DNA of 60,738 bases, from NCBI GenBank assembly GCA_944336475.1, contig CALVLD010000009.1, positions 1-60,738 on the forward strand, written 5' to 3'. Every line of letters starts with the position of its first letter. Position 1 is the stretch's first letter. Both the position numbers and the translations under genes were made by a program. This DNA comes from an uncultured Clostridia bacterium (GTDB lineage Bacteria; Bacillota; Clostridia; Christensenellales; CAG-138). Below, one piece after another: positions 1 through 6,657 of the stretch. The notes under the pieces were generated by a model. That model did no database searches. It was given only the letters and a program-made list of their open reading frames with translations, and was not told the DNA's origin.

Positions 1-306
1 CCCCCCACCGCGCCGGAGGTTGAGGGCTATACCTTCACGGGGTGGAGCGGCAGCTACACCAACATCACCGCCGATACCGTCATATACGCCATATATGAGG
101 AGGACGCCGGCACTGTTACGCTTCTTGGCGATGTCAACTGCGACGGCAGGGTTGACTATGCGGATGTCTCCGTACTGTACTGCTATCTGCTCAATATCAC
201 CACCATCAGTGAACAGGGCGTTGCAAATGCTGATGTCGATGCCGACGGCAGCGTGAACTTCGCCGATGTGACCATACTGTACCGGATGCTTACGAACCTC
301 ACCTGA
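1..306 (+). CDS. C-terminal part of a dockerin-containing secreted protein (5' truncated by window)
   Basis: Frame 1 is open from the first base to the TGA at 304-306. The first part reads as an InlB/Flg_new-type repeat (GYTFTGWSG ... TVIYAIYEED), common in large clostridial surface proteins. The last 60 or so residues are a type I dockerin with two calcium-binding repeats, GDVNCDGRVDYADVSVLY and ADVDADGSVNFADVTILY, which have the D-x-N/D-x-D-G pattern followed by an F-helix. Dockerins bind cohesins on scaffoldins, so the protein is probably attached to a cellulosome-like complex or to the cell surface. The catalytic or binding part lies outside the window, so the enzyme type cannot be stated. 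A strong hairpin terminator follows directly. Confidence 0.85.
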   Translation, partial: PPTAPEVEGYTFTGWSGSYTNITADTVIYAIYEEDAGTVTLLGDVNCDGRVDYADVSVLYCYLLNITTISEQGVANADVDADGSVNFADVTILYRMLTNLT

Positions 307-324
307 TCCCAATGGCGTACCCCT

Positions 325-357
325 GCGAACCCCGCCCTAAGGCGGGGTTCGCTTTAT
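325..357 (+). terminator. Rho-independent terminator of the dockerin gene
   Basis: A perfect 12-bp stem (GCGAACCCCGCC at 325-336, GGCGGGGTTCGC at 341-352) with a CTAA loop is followed by a short T-rich tract. It lies 18 bases after the dockerin stop codon. It also argues against starting the next gene at 312, because that reading would translate through the hairpin. Confidence 0.85.
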
Positions 358-401
358 CATGGCATCCGTCATATGATTTAACGCACATCATACACTTCAA
401 T

Positions 402-959
402 ATGATGATGTGGGTATTCGGACTCATGCTGATATCGGGCTCTGTGCTTTTCCTTGCAGACGGCAGGGGAGCGGAGCTGATGTCATGCCTGCTCACGGGT
501 GCGGACTCCGCCGTCACGCTGTCGCTAACGCTTGCAGGCTCTTACATACTGTGGATGGGTCTGCTCAACATAGCAAAGGAGGCAGGGCTCGTGGACGGTC
601 TTGCACGCTTGCTCAAAAAGCCGCTGTCACTGCTCATGCCCTCCGCAGGTGAGGCAATAGCGCCTGCCGCACTCAACCTTGCCGCAAACTTCTTTGGGCT
701 CGGCAATGCAGCGACGCCGTTCGGCATAGAGACGATGAAAAAGCTGAACACGGACAAAAGCGGCCGCGCCACGGATGATATGTGTATGTTCATAGCGCTC
801 AACTCATCTGCGGTGGAGCTGCTCCCAACCACGGTGATAGCCATCCGCACCGCCTGCGGTTCGGCAGCTCCACAGGATATAATACTGCCAACCTTTGTAT
901 CTTCGCTCGTCGCCGCAGTTGTTGCGGTGGCAGCCTGTAAACTGCTTGCAAAGCTGTGA
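402..959 (+). CDS. spmA: Spore maturation protein A (SpmA)
   Basis: A membrane protein of about 185 residues with a nucleoside-recognition (Gate) domain. The signature NFFGLGNAATPFGIETM is nearly identical to the SpmA family core, and LLPTTVIAIR follows as in Bacillus SpmA. SpmA and SpmB together are needed for spore-core dehydration and heat resistance. The open frame extends upstream to 312, but that passes through the terminator, so one of the three consecutive ATG codons at 402-410 is the likely start. No good ribosome site is visible there, so the exact start is unsure. The gene overlaps spmB by four bases (GTGA), which shows translational coupling. Its presence suggests an endospore former. 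Confidence 0.88.
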   Translation: MMMWVFGLMLISGSVLFLADGRGAELMSCLLTGADSAVTLSLTLAGSYILWMGLLNIAKEAGLVDGLARLLKKPLSLLMPSAGEAIAPAALNLAANFFGLGNAATPFGIETMKKLNTDKSGRATDDMCMFIALNSSAVELLPTTVIAIRTACGSAAPQDIILPTFVSSLVAAVVAVAACKLLAKL

Positions 960-1462
960 CGGACTACATACTTCCCATTCTGATAGTGCTGCTCGTGGCA
1001 TATGCCCTGATACGGAGGGTCAATGTCTACTCAGCGTTCGTGGAGGGTGCAAAGGATGCCCTTCCCATGCTCATAGAGGTCTTGCCGTACCTGGCCGCCA
1101 TGCTCACCGCCATTGCCGTATTTCGCGAGTCGGGCGCACTGGGCTATGTCACCAAAGCCATATCGCCCGCGCTAAACGCCGTGGGCATCCAAGCGGAGCT
1201 TGCGCCGCTCATTGCACTGCGTCCGTTTTCGGGAAGCGCCTCTCTTGCACTTTTGCAGGATACGCTTCTGACATACGGTGCGGACACGGACGTAGGCAGA
1301 ACCGCTTCCGTGCTCGTGGGATCGACGGAGACCATATTCTATACGCTTGCGGTCTATTTCGGCGCCGTTGGAATAACAAAAACCCGACACGCGCTCCCTG
1401 CCGCACTCATAAGCGGTGCAGCAGGGGTGCTGTCGGCGGTGATACTTTGTAAGATAATGTGA
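956..1462 (+). CDS. spmB: Spore maturation protein B (SpmB)
   Basis: A 168-residue hydrophobic protein with a Gate domain and the family motifs FVEGAKDALPMLIEVLPYL near the N-terminus and LRPFSGSASLALL in the middle, then VGSTETIFYTLAVYFGAVGI. These match SpmB, the partner of SpmA in spore-core dehydration. The GTG start at 956 overlaps the spmA stop codon. Only seven bases separate the stop codon from the end of the convergent ModE-like gene, with no visible terminator between them, so the two operons may read into each other. Confidence 0.9.
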   Translation: MTDYILPILIVLLVAYALIRRVNVYSAFVEGAKDALPMLIEVLPYLAAMLTAIAVFRESGALGYVTKAISPALNAVGIQAELAPLIALRPFSGSASLALLQDTLLTYGADTDVGRTASVLVGSTETIFYTLAVYFGAVGITKTRHALPAALISGAAGVLSAVILCKIM

Positions 1463-1469
1463 TTTGTAC

Positions 1470-1826
1470 CTATTCTTCGTTCAGCCAGCTCAGGTGCTGG
1501 TTGAACAGCTCATCCGAATAGCTCTCTATACGTTTTGAGTACTCCGCATAGTCGTGCATCAGCCTCTCCGCCTCGGACGTGAGGGTTGCTCCCCCGCCGT
1601 CCCTGCCGCCTGCGGAGGAGATCAGCAGGGGAAAGCCCAAGCACCGCTCCGCATTGCGCATCACCTTCCATGCCTTGCTGTATGACATGGAGAGCGCCGC
1701 CGCCGCAGAGCGCAAGGAATGACGTTCGCGAACCCCGCTGAGCAACATCGCTACGCCGGGGCCAAAGCACTTATCCTCCCCGTATATGCGGACGGTTATG
1801 ACGGGATGCAGAGGCGCATCACTCAT
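1470..1826 (-). CDS. ModE-type N-terminal winged-helix regulator (LysR-like HTH)
   Basis: A 118-residue protein whose core matches the DNA-binding half of the molybdate regulator ModE: a helix-turn-helix (SLRSAAAALSMSYSKAWKVM) followed by LGFPLL and the wing GGRDGGGATLT. The molybdate-binding MOP domains of full ModE are absent, as in many clostridial one-domain homologues. It is the last gene of the molybdenum hydroxylase operon and overlaps the 2Fe-2S subunit gene. The ATG at 1826 is chosen because AGGAGG lies about 10 bases upstream; a TTG three codons earlier is also possible. By context it probably links expression of the hydroxylase or of molybdenum genes to metal or cofactor status (inference). 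Confidence 0.8.
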   Translation of the reverse strand: MSDAPLHPVITVRIYGEDKCFGPGVAMLLSGVRERHSLRSAAAALSMSYSKAWKVMRNAERCLGFPLLISSAGGRDGGGATLTSEAERLMHDYAEYSKRIESYSDELFNQHLSWLNEE

Positions 1827-2307
1827 CGCCTCCAAGCCTCCTGTTCATGGTCTTTTCGACCGCATTGATTATGTTCTCATAGCCCGTGCAGCGGCACAGA
1901 TGGCCCGAAAGCTGACGGCGTATCTCGTCACGGGTGTAGCGCTTGCCGCTCTCAAGTATCTCGACTGCGCTCATTATGAACCCGGGTGTGCAAAAACCGC
2001 ACTGCACCGCACCCTCGTCGATGAACGCCTGCTGAATGTCGGAAAGCTCCCCGTTGGGCCCCGTCAGTCCCTCGACGGTGCGGATGCTCTTGCCGTCGGC
2101 CCAGACCGCAAGGTATATGCAGGAGTTGAAGCACTCGCCGTCTACAAGCACGTTGCAGGCTCCGCATTCGCCGACCCCACAGCCCTTTTTTACGGAGGTG
2201 AGGCGGAAGTTGTTTCTGAGCATGTCCGCAAGCGAAGCACGCACATCTACCACGGCCTCACAGCTCTTGCCGTTTATAGTACAGTGTACGACCTGATACT
2301 GTGTCAT
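1819..2307 (-). CDS. xdhC: Xanthine dehydrogenase-type 2Fe-2S subunit (XdhC-like)
   Basis: A 162-residue small subunit with both [2Fe-2S] modules of the molybdenum hydroxylase family. The plant-ferredoxin-like cluster is CGVGECGACNVLVDGEC, and the helical second cluster is CGFCTPGF plus CRCTGY. It passes electrons from the molybdenum centre to FAD. It overlaps the FAD-subunit gene by four bases upstream and the ModE-like gene downstream, so all four genes are one transcription unit. The substrate cannot be fixed from this subunit alone; purine is the usual one. Confidence 0.92.
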   Translation of the reverse strand: MTQYQVVHCTINGKSCEAVVDVRASLADMLRNNFRLTSVKKGCGVGECGACNVLVDGECFNSCIYLAVWADGKSIRTVEGLTGPNGELSDIQQAFIDEGAVQCGFCTPGFIMSAVEILESGKRYTRDEIRRQLSGHLCRCTGYENIINAVEKTMNRRLGGDE

Positions 2308-3182
2308 ATTGTGGCACCTGCCCTTCTCATAGATTCGGTAAGTCCGCGAACCGCCAACTCGTGAGCGATATGTATGCGGAAAGCCTTGGAAGCCCTCCAG
2401 CTATCACGGGGATTTATGTCCCTTATGGCGGCGTCGGCAAATATATGCGCCGCATCCTCGCCGGCAGGCATGCCGCACACCGCTGCCTCGGCAGATCCGG
2501 CCCTCATGGGCACGGGGCCTGCCACTCCGTAGGCGATGCGGGCACGCTCGATGGCGCCGTCTGCATTTAGACGAACGTTTACGGAGCAGTTGAGCGTTGC
2601 GATATCCATTGCGTTGCGCATGGCGTACTTTTGATAGTGACCGAAGCAGTTTTCGTAGCTGTCACGGGGGATTATCACTGCGGTCTGTATCTCTGTCGGA
2701 CGGATATCGACCTTTCCGGCACGGAGATAGAACCCCACAATGGGCACATGGCGTACCCCCTCTGAGCCCGTAAGCTCGATAATGGCATCGAGCGCAAAGC
2801 AGGTGGAGGCCGTGTCCGCCGAGGTAACGCCGTTGCAGGTGTTGCCGCCTATGGTGCCTATGTTTCTTATCTGAGGTCCTCCGACCGTGCCTGCCGCCTG
2901 GGACAGCACGGGTATGAGGCGGTTTACCGTCTCGTCATGCTCGATGTGCGAAAACGAGGTCAGGCTCCCTATGCGGATATCCCCGTTCGGCTCAAGGCGA
3001 ATTCCCCGAAGCTCGTCAAGCCCGTATATGGAGACCACATCGACCTGCGACATGTCACGGGAGCGCATCTTGATGAGCACATCGCTGCCGCCCGCCATTA
3101 TCACGGCATTGGGTTTCTCCGCCAGCAGACGCACGGCGTCCTCAACGCTCGCCGCCGCAGCATATGAACGAAAGTCGAACAT
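2304..3182 (-). CDS. xdhB: Xanthine dehydrogenase-type FAD-binding subunit (XdhB-like)
   Basis: A 292-residue medium subunit of the molybdenum hydroxylase family. Near the N-terminus it has the FAD motif AGGSDVLIKMR, followed by GTVGGPQIRNIGTIGGNTCNG, which binds the FAD diphosphate. The C-terminal part (PMRAGSAEAAV ... LAVRGLTESMRRAG) matches the CO-dehydrogenase-type flavoprotein C-terminal domain. The stop-to-start spacing to the large subunit is one base, and the gene overlaps xdhC. It accepts electrons from the 2Fe-2S subunit and reduces NAD+ or another carrier. Confidence 0.92.
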   Translation of the reverse strand: MFDFRSYAAAASVEDAVRLLAEKPNAVIMAGGSDVLIKMRSRDMSQVDVVSIYGLDELRGIRLEPNGDIRIGSLTSFSHIEHDETVNRLIPVLSQAAGTVGGPQIRNIGTIGGNTCNGVTSADTASTCFALDAIIELTGSEGVRHVPIVGFYLRAGKVDIRPTEIQTAVIIPRDSYENCFGHYQKYAMRNAMDIATLNCSVNVRLNADGAIERARIAYGVAGPVPMRAGSAEAAVCGMPAGEDAAHIFADAAIRDINPRDSWRASKAFRIHIAHELAVRGLTESMRRAGATI

Positions 3183-3183
3183 G

Positions 3184-5484
3184 TCAGTTTACCTCCTTCG
3201 TATTAATCAGCCCTGCCTTGCAGAAAGCTTCAAACAGCCTGTGCGGATTCACGGGAATCGTGTTCATGGAGACCCCGGTTGCATTAAGTATGGCGTTGCG
3301 TATGGCAGGCGCACCGGGGCAGGCAGGGGGCTCGCCGAGCGCCTTTGTGCCGAACACGGATGTGGGCTCGGGGTTCTCAACAAAACCGGCAGTCAGGTCG
3401 GGATGATCAAGCGTTGTGGAGAGCTTGTAATCCAGCAGGTTATCGTTCAGCACACGGCCGGTTTTGGGATCGAACTGAAGCTGCTCGGAGAGGCCGTAGC
3501 CTATCGCCATGCTCATGCCGCCATGCACCTGAGCGCCGGCAAGCTGGGGATTTATAAGACTGCCGCAGTCATGCACATTTATCATGTCTATAAGGCGAAC
3601 CTTGCATGCGGAGATATCAACCTCCACCTCGGCAAAGCAGCAGCCAAAGGAGTATGCGTTGGATTTCACCTGGTATGTGCTCTCGGCGGTGATATGCACG
3701 CTGTGGTCAAGGGAGTACAGAGCGGTGGTCGCAAGCTCCGCAAGGGTCATGAGCGCCTGATTGTCCGTCCTGCGTATTATGTTGCCGTCAACAAGGTCAA
3801 GTATCTCCACAGGCATACGGGTGAGCTCATGTGCATAACTGAGTATCTTTCCACGGAGTATGTCCGCAGTCTGCTTTATGGCAAAGCCTCCGACATATGT
3901 CTGTCGGGAGGCGTAGGCGCCCGTGCCGAACGGGGCAACGTCCGTATCCTGGCAGGAGACCACATGCACTCGTTCAAGCGGTATGCCCACGGCGTCGCTT
4001 GCCATCTGAGCAAATGCGGTGTCCGCACCCTGACCTATCTCCGTCTCGCCCAACTGCAACTGAATTGAGCCGTCCTGATTCAAAACCATGCGGCAGGATG
4101 AGGACTCGAGCGATATGGGCCACACGGCGGTGTTGTACCAGAATGCGGCACATCCCACACCACGGCGGATATTACCCTCCTGACGGGAGTATTCCTCATG
4201 CTTGCGGTAATAGTCGATGTACTCGGCGCCCTTGTCAAGGCACTGGTTGAAGCTGTCGTAGTAGTTGACATTGCGGCTGAATCCGTCTGTATATCCCACG
4301 GGCATGAGGTTCTTCTTCCTCAGCGCCATGGGCGTCATGCCGAGACGCAGGGCGATATCGTCGATATTGCTCTCGACCGCAAACATGGCCTGCGGTATGC
4401 CGTAGCCCCGCATTGCGCCAGCCACGGGACGGTTAGTAAACACCGTATATGCGTCGCACTCGACATTGGGGCAGGGATAGAGCTGGGGGAATGCGCCCAT
4501 GCCCTTTGCGGCAACGCCGTGACCGTGGCTGGCATATGCCCCCTGGTTGGAGAAGCATTCCAGCTTTCTGGCGACGAATGTACCGTCGGGGCGAACATAG
4601 CTGATTATGTGATTGCGTATGGCATGACGCACACGGGTAGAGGTGAACGTCTCCTCCCTCGGCATATCGAGCTTGACGAGCACGCCGCCCAGCTCGCGGC
4701 AGATGTATGCGCAGAGCGGCTCATAGAGCACATCCTGCTTGTTGCCGAAGCCGCCGCCTATGTAGGGCTTTATAACACGCACATCGCCCCACGGGATGGA
4801 CAATGCCTGTGCCACCACACGCCTTGCGATATGCGGTATCTGCGTGGAGGAGGTCACAACTATGCGCCCGTTCTCCATACGGGCGGTACAGATGAAGTTT
4901 TCTATATGGCAGTGCTGAACGGTTGGAGTGTCATACCAATCGTCAAAGCGGATGAGCCCCTCCTCCTTTATGGCCTCCTCATAGTTGCCTATGCGGATGG
5001 ACGAGTGCCCAAGCACATTGTTGGGGAACTCTTCATGCAGAAGCGGAGCCCCGTCCTTCATGGCCTCCTGCGCATCAAGCACAAAGGGATATTCCTCATA
5101 CTCCACCTCTATCAAACGGAGCGCCTGCATCGCTGCGACCTCATTCTCCGCAACGACAGCGCCTATGTCATCGCCGCAGAAGCGAGGACGATCCGTAAGC
5201 AGAAATCTGTCGGCAACATCCTGGTGAGCAGGATCCGTGCTCCACGGATGCCCCGCTGTGGGGAATGCCAACTTGGGCACGTCGAAGCAGGTGAATATCC
5301 TCACTACGCCTGGCACGGCCTGCGCTTTTGAAATGTCCATGGAAAGCACCCTGCCGTTTGCAACGGTGGAGCGCAGTACCCTTATGACGAGCGCATCGCC
5401 AGGACACAGGTCGTCCGTGTACTGCGTTCTGCCCGTCACCTTGTCGTACGCATCCACCCTCGGGACGCTCTTGCCGACGTTCAT
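3184..5484 (-). CDS. xdhA: Xanthine dehydrogenase-type molybdopterin-binding large subunit (XdhA-like)
   Basis: A 766-residue catalytic subunit, close to the usual length of separate XdhA proteins. The N-terminal aldehyde oxidase/xanthine dehydrogenase a/b hammerhead domain (VDAYDKVTGRTQYTDDL) is followed by molybdopterin-binding regions with GGGFGNKQD, the arginine-bearing GAMRGYGIPQ and a final ALGEPPACPGAPAIRNAI. The Glu of GEPP corresponds to the catalytic base. A good ribosome site (GGAGG) precedes the ATG. It is first in the operon, behind a sigma-A-type promoter. The family covers xanthine, hypoxanthine, nicotinate and other N-heterocycle hydroxylases, so purine use is likely but unproved. 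Confidence 0.92.
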   Translation of the reverse strand: MNVGKSVPRVDAYDKVTGRTQYTDDLCPGDALVIRVLRSTVANGRVLSMDISKAQAVPGVVRIFTCFDVPKLAFPTAGHPWSTDPAHQDVADRFLLTDRPRFCGDDIGAVVAENEVAAMQALRLIEVEYEEYPFVLDAQEAMKDGAPLLHEEFPNNVLGHSSIRIGNYEEAIKEEGLIRFDDWYDTPTVQHCHIENFICTARMENGRIVVTSSTQIPHIARRVVAQALSIPWGDVRVIKPYIGGGFGNKQDVLYEPLCAYICRELGGVLVKLDMPREETFTSTRVRHAIRNHIISYVRPDGTFVARKLECFSNQGAYASHGHGVAAKGMGAFPQLYPCPNVECDAYTVFTNRPVAGAMRGYGIPQAMFAVESNIDDIALRLGMTPMALRKKNLMPVGYTDGFSRNVNYYDSFNQCLDKGAEYIDYYRKHEEYSRQEGNIRRGVGCAAFWYNTAVWPISLESSSCRMVLNQDGSIQLQLGETEIGQGADTAFAQMASDAVGIPLERVHVVSCQDTDVAPFGTGAYASRQTYVGGFAIKQTADILRGKILSYAHELTRMPVEILDLVDGNIIRRTDNQALMTLAELATTALYSLDHSVHITAESTYQVKSNAYSFGCCFAEVEVDISACKVRLIDMINVHDCGSLINPQLAGAQVHGGMSMAIGYGLSEQLQFDPKTGRVLNDNLLDYKLSTTLDHPDLTAGFVENPEPTSVFGTKALGEPPACPGAPAIRNAILNATGVSMNTIPVNPHRLFEAFCKAGLINTKEVN

Positions 5485-5522
5485 AATGCCAAACCTCCGT
5501 TTCAGTATACTATCACAGACGT

Positions 5523-5550
5523 ATTATAGCACATAAACTCCGTTTTTCAA
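5523..5550 (-). promoter_or_regulatory. Sigma-A-type promoter of the xdh operon
   Basis: On the minus strand, TTGAAA (5545-5550) and TATAAT (5523-5528) are separated by 16 bases and lie about 40 bases upstream of the xdhA start. Farther upstream there is a perfect 14-bp palindrome, ATTTCCCGGGAAAT (5577-5590), that could bind a regulator; this is unproved. Confidence 0.7.
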
Positions 5551-5855
5551 AGGGGAATATGAAATTATTATGGGGTATTTCCCGGGAAATTGTCAGATAT
5601 CTTCATCGACAATGTGATAACGGTATACCAAAATGCCCCGTCGTGCGGAATGCGCTGAACTGATTGGAAAGATTTGATGATATGAAAAAGCTGATAGCAA
5701 TGCTTCCGTCGTTCATGCTCTGCGTGGCACCTGCAGCCTGCGGCGGCACCGATGGTGACCCCGATTCCACTGCGGAGCCTACGGGGGAGCCGACCCCGGG
5801 TTCAACAAAGCCGGATGGCCGGAAGGCCGTCCGGATTCCTGATTACCGATCATCA

Positions 5856-5898
5856 GACAAAGGGAAGCGTGCGCCGACAGCGCACGCTTCCCTTTGTC
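5856..5898. terminator. Bidirectional terminator between the tRNA operon and the lipoprotein remnant
   Basis: A perfect inverted repeat with 19-bp arms (5856-5874 and 5880-5898) and the loop CGACA. On the minus strand it lies four bases after the CCA end of tRNA-Cys and ends the tRNA transcript. The outer part of the stem, AAAGGG/CCCTTT, gives an A-tract and a T-tract in each direction, so it should work both ways. Confidence 0.85.
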
Positions 5899-5902
5899 TA
5901 AG

Positions 5903-5976
5903 TGGAGGCACCATCCAGAATCGAACTGGAGATGGCGATTTTGCAGACCGCTGCCTTACCGCTTGGCTATGGTGCC
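5903..5976 (-). tRNA. tRNA-Cys (GCA)
   Basis: The minus strand folds as a 74-base tRNA including encoded CCA. The acceptor arms are GGCACCA and TGGTGCC, the anticodon loop CTGCAAA gives anticodon GCA, and the T arm contains GTTCGATTC. It is the last tRNA of the five-gene operon. Confidence 0.95.
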
Positions 5977-6072
5977 GCATATTCCATAATATTCGGGAAG
6001 ACGTGAGGAGGTTTATGCTGCGCTCAGCCTTCCGCAAAATTTTACATGGGCGCCCGGACCCCACATAAAAAC

Positions 6073-6148
6073 TGGAGCGGGAGACGGGGCTCGAACCCGC
6101 CACCTCCGCCTTGGCAAGGCGGCGCTCTACCAAATGAGCTACTCCCGC
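6073..6148 (-). tRNA. tRNA-Gly (GCC)
   Basis: A 76-base minus-strand cloverleaf with encoded CCA. It starts GCGGGAGTAGCTCA, has anticodon loop TTGCCAA (anticodon GCC), and its T arm contains GGTTCGAGCC. It is the fourth gene of the tRNA operon. Confidence 0.95.
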
Positions 6149-6151
6149 GGA

Positions 6152-6227
6152 TGGTGCCTCAGAGTGGAGTCGAACCACCGACACAGGGATTTTCAGTCCC
6201 TTGCTCTACCAACTGAGCTACCGAGGC
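6152..6227 (-). tRNA. tRNA-Phe (GAA)
   Basis: A 76-base minus-strand cloverleaf with encoded CCA. It starts GCCTCGGTAGCTCAG, has anticodon loop CTGAAAA (anticodon GAA), and its T loop is GGTTCGACTCC. It is the third gene of the tRNA operon. Confidence 0.95.
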
Positions 6228-6232
6228 ATGTA

Positions 6233-6309
6233 TGGCGACCCGAAGGGGGCTCGAACCCCTGACCTCCAGCGTGACAGGCTGGCATTCTAACCAACTGAAC
6301 TACCGGGCC
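6233..6309 (-). tRNA. tRNA-Asp (GTC)
   Basis: A 77-base minus-strand cloverleaf with encoded CCA. It starts GGCCCGGTAGTTCAG, has anticodon loop CTGTCAC (anticodon GTC), and its T arm contains GGTTCGAGCC. It is the second gene of the tRNA operon. Confidence 0.95.
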
Positions 6310-6311
6310 AA

Positions 6312-6387
6312 TGGTGGGAACAACAGGGCTCGAACCTGTGACACCCTGCTTGTAAGGCAGGTGCTCTCCCAGCTGAGCTATGCTCCC
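6312..6387 (-). tRNA. tRNA-Val (TAC)
   Basis: A 76-base minus-strand cloverleaf with encoded CCA. It starts GGGAGCATAGCTCAG, has anticodon loop CTTACAA (anticodon TAC), and its T arm contains GGTTCGAGCC. It is the first gene after the tRNA promoter. Confidence 0.95.
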
Positions 6388-6426
6388 GAGGCGGTCTTGC
6401 GGCGTCGCCGTTTCGACAGCTTAGAC

Positions 6427-6455
6427 ATTTTACTTGAACTCCGCTGGATTGTCAA
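6427..6455 (-). promoter_or_regulatory. Promoter of the five-gene tRNA operon
   Basis: On the minus strand a perfect -35 TTGACA (6450-6455) and a -10 TAAAAT (6427-6432) are 17 bases apart and lie about 40 bases upstream of tRNA-Val. Transcription then covers Val, Asp, Phe, Gly and Cys up to the hairpin at 5856-5898. Confidence 0.85.
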
Positions 6456-6577
6456 TACCCTCTTTTTCGAAAAAACAGACTTTTTTGATATATAATACTG
6501 TGTGCGTATTTGTAAAACAATGCCGGGCAAGTTTGCTAAAAAACGAATAAAATTTTTTCAAATTGGCGTATTAGGTA

Positions 6578-6606
6578 TTGCAATAAAATGAATAACGTGC
6601 TATAAT
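6578..6606 (+). promoter_or_regulatory. Promoter of the giant surface protein / peptide locus
   Basis: TTGCAA (6578-6583) and a consensus TATAAT (6601-6606) are 17 bases apart in an A+T-rich stretch, 52 bases upstream of the ATG at 6658. AGAAAGGAG forms the ribosome site. No other promoter is seen before the peptide and enzyme genes at 14-16.8 kb, so this one may drive them all. Confidence 0.75.
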
Positions 6607-6657
6607 TGTCCATAGTATGCTATGCCGCATGGCTTTGGTTAGAAAGGAGTTGCAAAA

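Larger units (their letters stand above)
5682..6068 (+). pseudogene. Remnant of a lipoprotein gene (N-terminal fragment)
   Basis: From the ATG at 5682 the frame encodes a signal-peptide-like start (MKKLIAMLPSFMLCVAPAAC) and a low-complexity D/P/T/E/G linker (TAEPTGEPTPGSTKPDG), as seen just after the lipid-anchored cysteine of clostridial solute-binding lipoproteins. The lipobox is poor, with Pro at -3. After about 55 codons the frame runs into a perfect 19-bp terminator hairpin and then antisense through tRNA-Cys before stopping at 6068, so the natural C-terminus is gone. It is most likely the stump of a decayed or rearranged lipoprotein gene. No promoter is visible. Confidence 0.35.

Noticed and set aside
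312..401. Upstream extension of SpmA to 312
   Set aside because: The extension reads through the perfect terminator hairpin at 325-352 and adds 30 residues with no match to the family.
5843..6184. 113-residue minus-strand frame over the tRNA genes
   Set aside because: It consists of tRNA-Cys and tRNA-Gly sequence read as protein, a common false gene.
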